Assembly (NCBI RefSeq): GCF_005222955.1
Contig: NZ_LWUA01000223.1
Location: 50,745 to 114,744 of the forward strand
Length of the DNA: 64,000 nucleotides
Direction of reading: 5' to 3'
Source: Blastococcus sp. CCUG 61487
GTDB lineage: Bacteria; Actinomycetota; Actinomycetes; Mycobacteriales; Geodermatophilaceae
The position numbers and the translations under genes are program-made. The notes under the pieces were generated by a model. The model searched no databases. It was not told the DNA's origin and was given only the letters and a program-made list of their open reading frames with translations. Each line of letters begins with the position of its first letter. Position 1 is the first letter of the stretch. Positions 51,852-60,569 of this stretch are shown here, one piece after another.

Positions 51852-53087
51852 TCAGACCTCCCGGGCCCGGCGGCGGGCCGGCGAGGTGTGCACCAGGGCG
51901 TTGTTGACCGCGACCCGGCTCAGGCCGTTCTCGAAGTCCGCGGGCAGCGCCAGGTCGTCCCGGCTGAAGCCGTCGATCGAGGGGTGCCCCAGCCCGACCA
52001 TCGCCGAGCCGAGCCCGTCGCGGAGCAGGTCGAGCACGTTCTCCACGCCGGCCTGCCCGTTCGCCGCGAGGCCCCACAGGTAGGCCCGGCCGATCATCAC
52101 GGCCTTGGCGCCGAGCGCGAGAGCCTTGGCGACGTCGCCACCGCGGCGGATCCCGCCGTCGAGCAGGACCTCGACCTGGTCGCCGACGGCCTCGGCGATC
52201 GAGGGCAGGGAGCGGATCGAGGCCGGGGTGCCGTCGAGGTTGTTCCCGCCGTGGTTGGACACCGAGATCGCCGTCACGCCGGCGTCGATGGCGCGCTTGG
52301 CGTCGTCGACGTGCATGACGCCCTTGAGCATGAAGGGGCCGTCCCACTGCTCGCGCATCCAGGCGACGTCGTCCCAGGTCGGCATCGGGGTCTGGTTCCA
52401 CATGCCGTAGGCGCCGAAGAACGTGGGCGCCGGTTCACCCGGGTTGGCCACCATGTTCGGCACGGTGAGGTCGGGGATGCTCAGGGTCTTGGCGAACTGC
52501 CACGCCCACTTGGGCTTGGTGATCACCTGGGGGGCGTACCGACGCGCGGCCTCGAAGTTGATCTTCTCGGGGATGAACGGGCTGCCCCAGTCGCGGCCGT
52601 AGGCGAAGGACCAGTCGAGGGTGGCGATCAGCCCCTTGGCGCCTGCGCGCTTGGCCCGCTCCATGCGGGCGAGCATCTCGTCCCGGGTGCCGACCCAGTA
52701 CATCTGGAAGAACGTCTGGGGGTTGGCGGCGATGACCTCCTCGATCGGCTTGCTGCCGAAGCTGGACAGGCCCATCGCGGTGCCACGGTTGGCGGCGGCG
52801 CGCGCGACCGCGACCTCGCCGTCGGGGTGGACGGCCTGGACGCCCGTGGGGCTGATCAGGATGGGCATGGAGATCTCCTGGCCCATCACCGTCGTCGCCA
52901 TCTGCCGCTCGTTGCTCAGCCCCGCGCTGTGCGGCCGGAAACCGATCTCGGCGAAGGCGGCGAGATTGTCCTCGACCGTCACACCGCGCTCGGACCCGGC
53001 CACGAGCGCGCCGTACACGCCCTTGGGCAGCCGCTTCTTCGCGCGTCGCTGCGCCTCTGCCACTGACTCGAACCAGGGGTTGGCCAT
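51852..53087 (-). CDS. mftD: Mycofactocin biosynthesis FMN oxidoreductase MftD
   Basis: 411 residues, homologous to L-lactate dehydrogenase/glycolate oxidase. MftD oxidatively deaminates the cyclised Val-Tyr dipeptide product to make the redox-active pre-mycofactocin. FMN-family motifs are ILISPTGVQAVHPDGEVA near 75, the catalytic His in SVSNHGGNNLDGTPAS near 287, and LLDGGIRRGGDVAKAL near 320. ATG 53087 is preceded by GAGGAG. In mycobacteria mftD follows mftC directly; here it lies upstream of mftR on the opposite strand, so it must have its own promoter. Confidence 0.93.
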   Translation of the reverse strand: MANPWFESVAEAQRRAKKRLPKGVYGALVAGSERGVTVEDNLAAFAEIGFRPHSAGLSNERQMATTVMGQEISMPILISPTGVQAVHPDGEVAVARAAANRGTAMGLSSFGSKPIEEVIAANPQTFFQMYWVGTRDEMLARMERAKRAGAKGLIATLDWSFAYGRDWGSPFIPEKINFEAARRYAPQVITKPKWAWQFAKTLSIPDLTVPNMVANPGEPAPTFFGAYGMWNQTPMPTWDDVAWMREQWDGPFMLKGVMHVDDAKRAIDAGVTAISVSNHGGNNLDGTPASIRSLPSIAEAVGDQVEVLLDGGIRRGGDVAKALALGAKAVMIGRAYLWGLAANGQAGVENVLDLLRDGLGSAMVGLGHPSIDGFSRDDLALPADFENGLSRVAVNNALVHTSPARRRAREV

Positions 53088-53228
53088 GTCGCACTCCTCA
53101 TCACTCGCTCGTCGGACCGGCGTCGCAGCTACCGGTGGCACTGAGTGCCACGCTACCCGGTGAGACCCATACCACTCACAATCACGAGCAACCGGGGATC
53201 ATTCCCCGTTTTGGCTACCATCGGGGTC

Positions 53229-53855
53229 GTGACCAGCACACGAGCACCTCGGGCGGATGCGCGACGCAATCGCGCCGCGCTGCTCCGTGCGGCGGCCGAG
53301 GTGCTGGGGCGGCGCGGGCTGGACGCCCCGCTGGATCAGATCGCCTCGACCGCGGGCGTCGGAAACGCCACGCTCTACCGGCACTTCCCCACGCGACACG
53401 ACCTCGTGCAGGCGGTCTTCGCCGACCAGATGACCCGGTACGTCCACGCCGCGGAGTGCGCGCTGGCCGAGCCGGACCCCTGGACGGGCCTCCGCGGCCT
53501 GCTCGTGGAGATCTGCGCGCTGCAGGCCGAGAACCGCGCCCTGGCCGATCTCGTGGTGTCCGCCGAGTACCCCGACGACACCCGGCCGGCCGTCGTCGAT
53601 GCCCTGCGCGAGCTCCTCGACCGGGCGCGGGACGCCGGGCGGCTGCGCGCCGACTTCGCGGTCGAGGACGTCGCGCTGCTCCTGATGGCCAACGCCGGCG
53701 TCGTCCGGCACATCGACGGGCCGGCGACGCCCGCCTCCGCCCGGCTCGTGGCCCTCCTGCTGGACGGCCTCGCCGCCGAGGCGGCAACCCCGGGGCCGCC
53801 GCCTCCCGACCCGGCCACCGTCTCGCGGGCGCTCTCCGGGCGCACCCGCCCGTAG
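53229..53855 (+). CDS. TetR-family transcriptional regulator
   Basis: 208 residues with an N-terminal helix-turn-helix (APLDQIASTAGVGNATLYRHFPTRHDLV, residues about 30-57) and an Ala/Leu-rich ligand domain containing RPAVVDALRELLDRAR. Divergent from mftD across 141 bp and convergent with mftR 7 nt away. It may regulate mftD or itself; the effector is unknown. GTG 53229 is preferred because the family's basic N-terminus (TRAPRADARRN) starts there. Confidence 0.88.
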   Translation: MTSTRAPRADARRNRAALLRAAAEVLGRRGLDAPLDQIASTAGVGNATLYRHFPTRHDLVQAVFADQMTRYVHAAECALAEPDPWTGLRGLLVEICALQAENRALADLVVSAEYPDDTRPAVVDALRELLDRARDAGRLRADFAVEDVALLLMANAGVVRHIDGPATPASARLVALLLDGLAAEAATPGPPPPDPATVSRALSGRTRP

Positions 53856-53862
53856 GCGGGCG

Positions 53863-54465
53863 TCAGTCGTCCAGGGCGGGGAAACCCCTGGCCAGCTCGT
53901 CGAGGGCGAGCCGCAGCTGCGCCACGAGCGACGAGCGCTCGTCGGCCAGCCACGCCTCGAACGCCGTCGTGGCCGCCGCCCGCGTGCTCGCCGCGACCAG
54001 GCGCGGCAGCAGCTCCTGCGCGGTGCCGCCGGTGCGCGCGGCGACGTACCGGGCGACCGCGCGGTCCACCTCGGCGAAGCGCAGCTGGGAGTGCGCGAGC
54101 AGCGCCGGCTCCGTGAGGATCAGCTGCATGCGCTCGCGCAGCAAGTGCAGCTGCGACTCCGGGTAGGAGTTCACCTCCACGTAGGCCGCGCACACCGATG
54201 CCATCACCGGCTGCGCCGGATCGCTGCCGGCCAGCAGCGCCTCCAGCCGGGCGACGTGTCCGGCGAAGTCACCCCACACCGCATCGGCCTTCGTCGCGAA
54301 GTAACGGAAGAACGTGCGCCGGCTGATCCCCGCGGCGTCGGCCACCTCGTCGCTGGTGACGCGCTCGAAGCCGCGCAGGGTGAACAGGTCGAGCGCCGCC
54401 CGCTCGACGCGGGCGCGCGTCGACTCGGCCGGTAGGCCGGGTGGCGCCGCTCCCGCCGTGGTCAC
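53863..54465 (-). CDS. mftR: Mycofactocin system TetR regulator MftR
   Basis: 200 residues. The helix-turn-helix is VTSDEVADAAGISRRTFFRYFATKADAVW near residues 35-63, with the conserved RTFFRYF of the MftR group, and the ligand domain begins GDFAGHVARLEALL. It is divergent from mftA, as in mycobacterial loci, where MftR represses the operon and responds to acyl-CoA. GTG 54465 is chosen; the longer frame starts in a 10-C run. The 112-bp gap to mftA should hold both promoters and the operator. Confidence 0.9.
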   Translation of the reverse strand: MTTAGAAPPGLPAESTRARVERAALDLFTLRGFERVTSDEVADAAGISRRTFFRYFATKADAVWGDFAGHVARLEALLAGSDPAQPVMASVCAAYVEVNSYPESQLHLLRERMQLILTEPALLAHSQLRFAEVDRAVARYVAARTGGTAQELLPRLVAASTRAAATTAFEAWLADERSSLVAQLRLALDELARGFPALDD

Positions 54466-54577
54466 GGCCGCATTCTGCCGCGCCCGCCTGCCGCCCCCCC
54501 CCGGTTTGCCCACCCCCGCTCGGTGTCATTAGCCTCGGCTGCATCCGTCCGTGACCGCGATCACCAGGGAGTACGCC

Positions 54578-54691
54578 ATGGCTGACACCACCACCGTCGA
54601 CACCGCCGAGGCCCCCGCCGCCGAGGAGGTCGTGGTCGAGGAGTCGCTGGTCGAGGAGGTCTCGATCGACGGCATGTGCGGCGTCTACTGA
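54578..54691 (+). CDS. mftA: Mycofactocin precursor peptide MftA
   Basis: 37 residues: an acidic, Val/Glu/Ala-rich leader (EEVVVEESLVEEVSI) followed by the invariant C-terminus IDGMCGVY. The last two residues, Val-Tyr, are decarboxylated and cross-linked by MftC and later released by MftE. The start follows AGGGAG. It lies directly before mftB in the standard order. No sequence change in the core is seen, so it should be functional. Confidence 0.97.
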   Translation: MADTTTVDTAEAPAAEEVVVEESLVEEVSIDGMCGVY

Positions 54692-54707
54692 GCGAACCGG
54701 CATCCCT

Positions 54708-55010
54708 GTGACCGCGGCTGCGTCCCCGGCCGACGTCGCGTTCGACCCGTCCCGGCCCTGGCAGCGTGCCCGCTCGGTCGCGCTGCGGCCGGAGCCGTTC
54801 GGCGCGCTCGTCTACCACTTCGGCAACCGGAAGCTGTCCTTCCTGAAGTCGAAGACGCTGGTCGCCGTCGTCGAGGCGCTCGCCGACCATCCCACCGCCA
54901 CCGCGGCCCTCGCCGCCTGCGGCGTGACCGAGGCCCAGCGGCCTGCGTACGAGAAGGCGCTGGGCGACCTGGCGCGCTCGCAGATGATCGAAAGTCGGGA
55001 GATCCCGTGA
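54708..55010 (+). CDS. mftB: Mycofactocin peptide-recognition protein MftB
   Basis: 100 residues of the PqqD-like RiPP-recognition fold, which binds the MftA leader and presents it to MftC. Typical features are SVALRPEPFGALVYHFGNRKLSFLKSK in the beta-hairpin and the helical C-terminus ALGDLARSQMIESREIP. GTG start 16 nt after mftA; the stop overlaps mftC in GTGA. Confidence 0.96.
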   Translation: MTAAASPADVAFDPSRPWQRARSVALRPEPFGALVYHFGNRKLSFLKSKTLVAVVEALADHPTATAALAACGVTEAQRPAYEKALGDLARSQMIESREIP

Positions 55011-56239
55011 CCGCCGTCCTGCCGTCCCGTCCGTCCGTTCCCGAGCGCCCCACCGGTGGCCGGCTGATCGACCAATTCGAGTACGGCCTCGACGCGCCGA
55101 TCTGCCTGACCTGGGAGCTCACCTACGCGTGCAACCTGGCGTGCGCGCACTGCCTGTCCTCGTCGGGACGGCGGGACCCGCGCGAGCTCTCCACCGCCGA
55201 GGCCGAGGCGGTCATCGACGAGCTGCAGCGGATGCAGGTCTTCTACGTCAACGTCGGTGGCGGCGAGCCGACGGTCCGGCCGGACTTCTGGCACCTGCTC
55301 GACTACGCGATCGCCCACGACGTGGGCGTCAAGTTCTCCACCAACGGCATCAAGCTGGACAAGACCCGGGCCGCCCAGCTGGCCCGCACCGACTACGTCG
55401 ACGTGCAGATCTCCCTGGACGGCGCGACGGCCGAGGTGAACGACCGCGTCCGCGGCACCGGCTCCTACGCCACCGCGATCCGGGCGCTGGAGAACCTGGC
55501 CGAGGCCGGGATGAAGGACTTCAAGGTCTCCGTCGTCGTCACCCGCGAGAACGCAGGCCAGCTCGACGAGTTCAAGGCCCTCACCGACTCCTTCGGCGCG
55601 CAGCTGCGGATCACCCGGCTGCGCCCCTCGGGCCGCGGAGCGGACGTCTGGGACGAGCTGCACCCCACCCAGGCCCAGCAGCGCGAGCTCTACACCTGGC
55701 TGCTCGCCAACGGCGACAACGTGCTCACCGGCGACTCGTTCTTCCACCTCTCCGCCTTCGGCGAGGCCCTCCCGGGGCTGAACCTCTGCGGAGCCGGGCG
55801 CGTGGTCTGCCTGATCGACCCGGTCGGTGACGTCTACGCCTGCCCGTTCGCCATCCACGAGAACTTCCTCGCCGGGAACGTGCGCGACGGGGGCGGCTTC
55901 CAGCGGGTGTGGCAGCAGTCCGAGCTCTTCGCCGACCTGCGCAACCCGCAGACCGGCGGCGCCTGCACCAAGTGCGCCCACTTCGACGCCTGCCGCGGCG
56001 GCTGCATGGCGGCCAAGTTCTTCACCGGCCTCCCGCTGGACGGCCCGGACCCCGAGTGCGTGCAGGGCTACGGCGAGACCGCGCTGGCCGCGCGCGACGC
56101 CGCACTGGTCACCCCGCGCAGCCACATCGACCACTCGCACACCGGCCCGGTGCGCGGGCAGCCCACGCTGCTCGGCATGCCGTCGATCCCGGCGAAGCCC
56201 TGCGACGAGTCCCCGTTGGCGGGGGTGCAGCTCAGCTAG
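55007..56239 (+). CDS. mftC: Mycofactocin radical SAM maturase MftC
   Basis: 410 residues. The radical SAM cluster CNLACAHC is near residue 44 (TWELTYACNLACAHCLSSSG) and GGGEPTVRP near 82. The C-terminal SPASM domain has cysteines in NLCGAGRVVC, DVYACPFAIH, GGACTKCAHFDACRGGCMAAKFF near 262-345. It catalyses oxidative decarboxylation and cyclisation of the C-terminal Val-Tyr of MftA. Operon with mftA and mftB; the next gene is an SDR and not mftD. Confidence 0.97.
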   Translation: MTAVLPSRPSVPERPTGGRLIDQFEYGLDAPICLTWELTYACNLACAHCLSSSGRRDPRELSTAEAEAVIDELQRMQVFYVNVGGGEPTVRPDFWHLLDYAIAHDVGVKFSTNGIKLDKTRAAQLARTDYVDVQISLDGATAEVNDRVRGTGSYATAIRALENLAEAGMKDFKVSVVVTRENAGQLDEFKALTDSFGAQLRITRLRPSGRGADVWDELHPTQAQQRELYTWLLANGDNVLTGDSFFHLSAFGEALPGLNLCGAGRVVCLIDPVGDVYACPFAIHENFLAGNVRDGGGFQRVWQQSELFADLRNPQTGGACTKCAHFDACRGGCMAAKFFTGLPLDGPDPECVQGYGETALAARDAALVTPRSHIDHSHTGPVRGQPTLLGMPSIPAKPCDESPLAGVQLS

Positions 56240-56326
56240 GCCCCCGACCTCTCGCCGCCTCCTCAGACGTCTCGGCCGCGCCCGTGGCCGGGTGCAGTAC
56301 CGGTCACCACACCGAGGGGGCTCGTC

Positions 56327-57175
56327 ATGGGCATGCTCGAGGGCAGGGTCGCCTTCATCACCGGCGTCGCGCGGGGGCAGGGCCGCAGTCACGCCGTCCG
56401 GCTCGCGCAGGAGGGCGCCGACATCATCGGCGTCGACATCTCCACGGGGGTCGGCTCGGTCGGGTATCCGCTCGCCACCGCCGAGGACCTGGCGGAGACG
56501 GTCCGGCAGGTGGAGGCGCTCGACCGCCGGATCGTCGCCACCGAGGCCGACGTCCGGGACACCGCCGCGCTGAAGGCGGCGCTAGTCCGGGGGGTCGCCG
56601 AACTGGGGCGCCTCGACATCGTCCTGGCCAACGCCGGGATCGCCAGCTTCGCGCCGATCGAGGACATCTCCGACGAGATGTGGGACGACATGATCGGCAT
56701 CAACCTCACCGGGGTCTTCAAGACCGTCCGGGCCGCCGTTCCGCACCTCAAGGCGCACGGCGAGGGCGGCTCGATCGTGCTGACCAGCTCCACCTCCGGC
56801 ATCAAGGGGCTGGCGAACCTGGCGCACTACGTCGCGGCCAAGCACGGCGTCGTCGGGCTGGTGAAGACCTTCGCCAACGAGCTGGCGCCGCACATGATCC
56901 GGGTCAACTCCATCCACCCCACCTCGGTGGACACCGACATGATCCACAACCTGGAGACCTACGCGACGTTCCGCCCGGACAAGCCCGCCGACCAGGTCAC
57001 CCGGGACGACGTCGCGGAGTCGTTCCAGCAGCTGAACGCGATGCCGGTGAAGTGGGTCGAGGCGGTGGACATCTCCAACGCCATCGTCTTCCTCTGCTCC
57101 GACATGGGCCGCTACCGGCCCTCGACCGACCGGCCCCCCGGTGGAAGCCGCTGCGTCGCAAGCCCAAGCAGTTGA
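56327..57175 (+). CDS. Mycofactocin-coupled SDR with an aberrant C-terminus
   Basis: 282 residues as read. The Rossmann motif GVARGQGRSHAVRLAQEG, the mycofactocin-SDR insertion ETVRQVEALDRRI, NAGI, and the catalytic YVAAK near residue 169 are all present. Homology stops at FLCSDMGRY near residue 262: the family's closing strand (RYVTG...VDGG, intact in the SDR at 50921 as FIT...SVDGG) is replaced by PSTDRPPGGSRCVASPSS. The gene probably lost its 3' end, and activity is doubtful because this strand shapes the substrate pocket and tetramer. GAGGGGG precedes the ATG. Confidence 0.85.
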   Translation: MGMLEGRVAFITGVARGQGRSHAVRLAQEGADIIGVDISTGVGSVGYPLATAEDLAETVRQVEALDRRIVATEADVRDTAALKAALVRGVAELGRLDIVLANAGIASFAPIEDISDEMWDDMIGINLTGVFKTVRAAVPHLKAHGEGGSIVLTSSTSGIKGLANLAHYVAAKHGVVGLVKTFANELAPHMIRVNSIHPTSVDTDMIHNLETYATFRPDKPADQVTRDDVAESFQQLNAMPVKWVEAVDISNAIVFLCSDMGRYRPSTDRPPGGSRCVASPSS

Positions 57176-57225
57176 CCGAGGAGCCCTCGCTGTTCGAGCC
57201 GTCGGGGTCGGGCGCCGGAGGTCTC

Positions 57226-58080
57226 GTGCTCACCGCCGGCGACCGCACCCGCGGCCGCCAGGCACTCGGCCGTCCGGGCACGACCGCCCCCGGTGAGTCC
57301 GACGAACCGGCCGAGGTGATCGCCCTGGCGGACCTCGACGCCGAAGCCGACGCCGCCGAGGCGACCACCCGGCAGCGCGCCCGCGAGATCGCCCAGCGCC
57401 TGGCGGTGCCCACGCCGCGGCGGGAACGCGCAGCCCGGCGGGCCGTCGGGAAGCTGGCGAGCCTGCCGTACCAGGGCTCGGCCGACGAGCTCGACCTGGA
57501 CCGCACGCTGGAGAAGCTGGCCGGCAAGCCCTTCCCGGAGGACGAGGACGTCGTCGTCCGCGAGCGGATCCGCCAGCGCCGGTCGGTGGTGCTCGTCGTC
57601 GACGTCTCCGGCTCCTTGAAGGGCGAGCGGGTGCGGACGGCGGCCGCCGCCGTCGGCGCCCTCGCCGGCGAGCTCGCCCACGACCAGCTGGCCGTGGTGG
57701 ACTTCTGGTCCGACGCCGCCGTCCTCGCCCGGCTGGGCGAGCCGGTCGAGCCGTTGCAGATCCTCGACACGCTGCTGCGGGTGCCCGCCCAGGGGCTGAC
57801 CAACGTCTCCTTCGCCCTCGAGGTCGCCGGCCGGCAGCTGGCCGGCGTCCCGCCGCGGGACGCGGGGGTCCTGCTGCTCTCCGACGCCGTCCACAACGCC
57901 GGCCCCGACCCGCGCCCGGTGGCCGCGCGGCTGCCCCGGCTGGACGTCCTGCTGGACGTGTCGGGAGAGGTCGACCGCGATCTCGGCCGCAACCTCGCGC
58001 AGGCCGGCCGGGGCCTGATCCGGCCGATCCGCGGCCACCGCGACGTCGCGGCCGCGCTGAGCGCCGTCTTCTCCGACTGA
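57226..58080 (+). CDS. VWA-domain protein, possibly 5'-truncated
   Basis: 284 residues from GTG 57226 (GGAGGT 3 nt upstream). The same frame runs open without a start codon back to the SDR break near 57112 (RWKPLRRKPKQLTEEPSL). An acidic/basic helical region (residues 25-85) leads to ELDLDRTLEKLAG and a VWA domain with MIDAS VVDVSGSLKG near 126, LTNVSF near 192 and LLSDAVHN near 218. The ELDLDRTL segment matches DLDIDRTL before the VWA of the MoxR-VWA fusion at 45837, suggesting a MoxR-type partner was lost or never present. Function unknown. Confidence 0.75.
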   Translation: MLTAGDRTRGRQALGRPGTTAPGESDEPAEVIALADLDAEADAAEATTRQRAREIAQRLAVPTPRRERAARRAVGKLASLPYQGSADELDLDRTLEKLAGKPFPEDEDVVVRERIRQRRSVVLVVDVSGSLKGERVRTAAAAVGALAGELAHDQLAVVDFWSDAAVLARLGEPVEPLQILDTLLRVPAQGLTNVSFALEVAGRQLAGVPPRDAGVLLLSDAVHNAGPDPRPVAARLPRLDVLLDVSGEVDRDLGRNLAQAGRGLIRPIRGHRDVAAALSAVFSD

Positions 58081-58155
58081 TCGCGGTCCACCTCGTACGG
58101 GGGAGCCCGAGCCGCACGCCTCCAGAGACGCGCCCGATCAGCCGATGGCCGTCGG

Positions 58156-60045
58156 GTGACCCTCCTCGACCGCCTGCGGGAGCGCGCTGCCCGCACGCTG
58201 CCCGAGGGCCGATCCCTGCCCGAGGACGTCTGGGAGCGCCGGCACCGCGCCATCGTGCGGCTCTGCCTGGTCGCCGCCGGCGTGCTGGGCCTCGTCGCCT
58301 GGCTGACCGGAGGCGGTCAGCCCGCCGTCGTCGGCGTGCTGGCCGTGGTGGCCGGGCCGGCCGCCCTGGCCGCGGTCCCGCAGGTCGGTCGCCGGGGCCG
58401 CGAGGCCGCCACGACGCTCAGCCTCATGACCGCCTCCGCCGTGCTCGTCCACCTGTGGAGCGGGGTCACCGAGGCGCACTTCGTCTTCTTCGTGATGATC
58501 GGCGTCGTCTCGCTGTACCAGAACTGGGTCCCGTTCGGGATCGCGCTGGTCGTCGTCGTCCTGCACCACGGCGTCGTCGGCACCGTCTACCCGCATGCGG
58601 TCTTCGGCCACACCGGCGCCCACGAGCCGTGGCTGTGGGCGGGGATCCACGCCGCCTTCGTGCTCGCCGCGAGCATCGCCCACCTCGCCTCGTGGCGGCT
58701 CAACGAGGACCAGGTGCTCAGCGACTCGCTCACCGGGCTGGCCAACCGCACGATGCTCGAGGAGATCACCCACCGGCTGCTGCACCGCGGCGGCGCGGTG
58801 AGCGTGCTGTTCATCGACCTCGACGACTTCAAGGCCGTCAACGACAGCCGCGGCCATGCCGTCGGCGACGCGCTGCTGCTCGTCCTCGCCGAGCGGTTGC
58901 GCGGCGTCGTGCGGCCCGGCGACGTCGTGGCCCGCATCGGCGGCGACGAGTTCGCCGTGGTGGTCGACGGCGGAGCCGACGTCGCCCGCGCGGTCGCCGA
59001 GCGGGCGCTCGCGGTGCTGGCCCTCCCCGTGCCGCTCGACGACGGGACCGTCACGGTTTCCGCCAGCGTCGGCGTCGCCGCGACCGCCGACTCGGGGGAC
59101 CGCGCCGCCGGCACCCTGCTCCGCAACGCCGACCTGGCCATGTACCTGGCCAAGGCCCAGGGCAAGGACCGCCTGGTGGTCTACGCCGACGGCATGGCCG
59201 AGGAGGCCCGCCGCCGCGCCGAGCTGGCCCAGGACCTGACCGTCGCGGTCGCGGCCGGCGAGCTGCGCGTGCACTACCAGCCGACCGTGCGGCTCGCGGA
59301 CGGCCGGACCACCGGCTTCGAGGCGCTGGTGCGCTGGGAGCACCCCGAGCGGGGGCTGGTGCCGCCGGGTGAGTTCATCCCGCTGGCCGAGGAGACCGGC
59401 GCGATCGTCGACATCGGCCGCTGGGTGCTGCGCGAGGCCCTGCGCCAGGGCGCGGAGTGGACCGCCGCCTCCGGGACGCCGTTGCGCATGGCGGTCAACC
59501 TCTCGCCGCGCCAGCTGCAGGGCCGGGACGTGACCGCGGAGGTCGTCGCGGCGCTGGAGGAGACCGGCTTCCCCGCCCAGCAGCTGACCCTGGAGGTCAC
59601 CGAGGGCGTCCTGGTCCGGGACGTCGACGCCGTCGTGGCCCAGCTCGAGGCGCTGCGCGCCCTGGGCATCCGCATCGCGATCGACGACTTCGGCACCGGC
59701 TTCTCCGGGCTGTCCTACCTGCGGCACCTGCCCGCGGACATCATCAAGATCGACCGCAGCTTCGTCATGGACCTCCCCAGCGGCCGCTCCGCGGTCACGC
59801 TCATCACCTCGATCGTCGAGCTGGCCCGCACCCTGGGTCTCGACGTCGTCGCGGAGGGCGTGGAGACCGAGGAGCAGCGGCTGGCCCTGGCCGAGCTGCA
59901 GTGCGCGTCCGCCCAGGGCTACCTGTTCGCCCGCCCGGAGCCGGCCGACCGGGCAGGTGCCCGGCTCGGCGGCGGCCCGGTCGAGGTGCCTCGGCAGCCC
60001 GGCCCACCCGCGATCGAGCGGGCGGAGCACGCCGGCCGGAGCTGA
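58156..60045 (+). CDS. Membrane-anchored GGDEF-EAL cyclic-di-GMP enzyme
   Basis: 629 residues. Five or so N-terminal helices (residues about 32-175, for example ALVVVVLHHGVVGTVY) form a sensor. The GGDEF domain follows with RIGGDEFAVVV near 260, including an RPGD inhibitory site five residues before it, and then an EAL domain with FEALVRWEHP near 390, DDFGTGFSGLSYL near 512 and EGVETEEQ near 570. All catalytic signatures of both halves are intact, so it could make or break c-di-GMP. It sits between mftC and mftE with no obvious functional link to mycofactocin. Confidence 0.93.
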   Translation: MTLLDRLRERAARTLPEGRSLPEDVWERRHRAIVRLCLVAAGVLGLVAWLTGGGQPAVVGVLAVVAGPAALAAVPQVGRRGREAATTLSLMTASAVLVHLWSGVTEAHFVFFVMIGVVSLYQNWVPFGIALVVVVLHHGVVGTVYPHAVFGHTGAHEPWLWAGIHAAFVLAASIAHLASWRLNEDQVLSDSLTGLANRTMLEEITHRLLHRGGAVSVLFIDLDDFKAVNDSRGHAVGDALLLVLAERLRGVVRPGDVVARIGGDEFAVVVDGGADVARAVAERALAVLALPVPLDDGTVTVSASVGVAATADSGDRAAGTLLRNADLAMYLAKAQGKDRLVVYADGMAEEARRRAELAQDLTVAVAAGELRVHYQPTVRLADGRTTGFEALVRWEHPERGLVPPGEFIPLAEETGAIVDIGRWVLREALRQGAEWTAASGTPLRMAVNLSPRQLQGRDVTAEVVAALEETGFPAQQLTLEVTEGVLVRDVDAVVAQLEALRALGIRIAIDDFGTGFSGLSYLRHLPADIIKIDRSFVMDLPSGRSAVTLITSIVELARTLGLDVVAEGVETEEQRLALAELQCASAQGYLFARPEPADRAGARLGGGPVEVPRQPGPPAIERAEHAGRS

Positions 60046-60052
60046 GCTCCGG

Positions 60053-60532
60053 TCAGAGGTCGACCTTCTCGTTCTCGCCGGCGTCGATCCGTTCCCCCGT
60101 CGCCTTGGCCTTCACGAAGCTGAACGCGGTGGAGAGGCGGCCGCCGGGGGAGTTCCAGTACTCCGCGGACTCCCCGGTCACGTGGATCAGCACGACGCCC
60201 GGATCGTCGGGGCCCTGCGGGAACCACGCCTCGACGGCGCTGTTCCACAGGTCCCGCTTCTTCGCGGCGTCCGCCACGATCCGGGCCGTACCGGTGAGCG
60301 AGACCCAGGTGCCGCCCGAGCCGACGCCCACGTTGACCTGCGGCGACCTCGCGACGTGCGCCACCGGGTGCGAGTCGCGCTCGGCGAAGAACCACAGGTC
60401 GCCGTCGAACTCCACCTCCTGCAGCGTCATGGGGCGGCTGGTCAGCTTCCCCTCGGGCGTGGTCGTCGTCAGGAAGCCGAATCGCTGACCCTTGATCAGC
60501 TCGGCGACCTTGCGGGTGTCCTCGGCACTCAT
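60053..60532 (-). CDS. Pyridoxamine 5'-phosphate oxidase-fold general stress protein
   Basis: 159 residues of the split-barrel flavin/F420-binding family (general stress protein 26 type): RFGFLTTTTPEGKLTSRPMTLQ at the N-terminus, DLWFFAERDSHPVAHVARSP near 48, and the C-terminal ESAEYWNSPGGRLSTAFSFVKAKATG. The cofactor could be FMN or F420. Seven nt separate it from the convergent GGDEF-EAL gene. Confidence 0.9.
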   Translation of the reverse strand: MSAEDTRKVAELIKGQRFGFLTTTTPEGKLTSRPMTLQEVEFDGDLWFFAERDSHPVAHVARSPQVNVGVGSGGTWVSLTGTARIVADAAKKRDLWNSAVEAWFPQGPDDPGVVLIHVTGESAEYWNSPGGRLSTAFSFVKAKATGERIDAGENEKVDL

Positions 60533-60569
60533 GGACCCGCACTGCCCACGCCGACGCTCGCCGACACCC

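Noticed and set aside
54485..54505. C-run upstream of mftR as a phase-variation tract
   Set aside because: It lies outside the preferred mftR reading frame start (54465), so length changes would not alter the protein.
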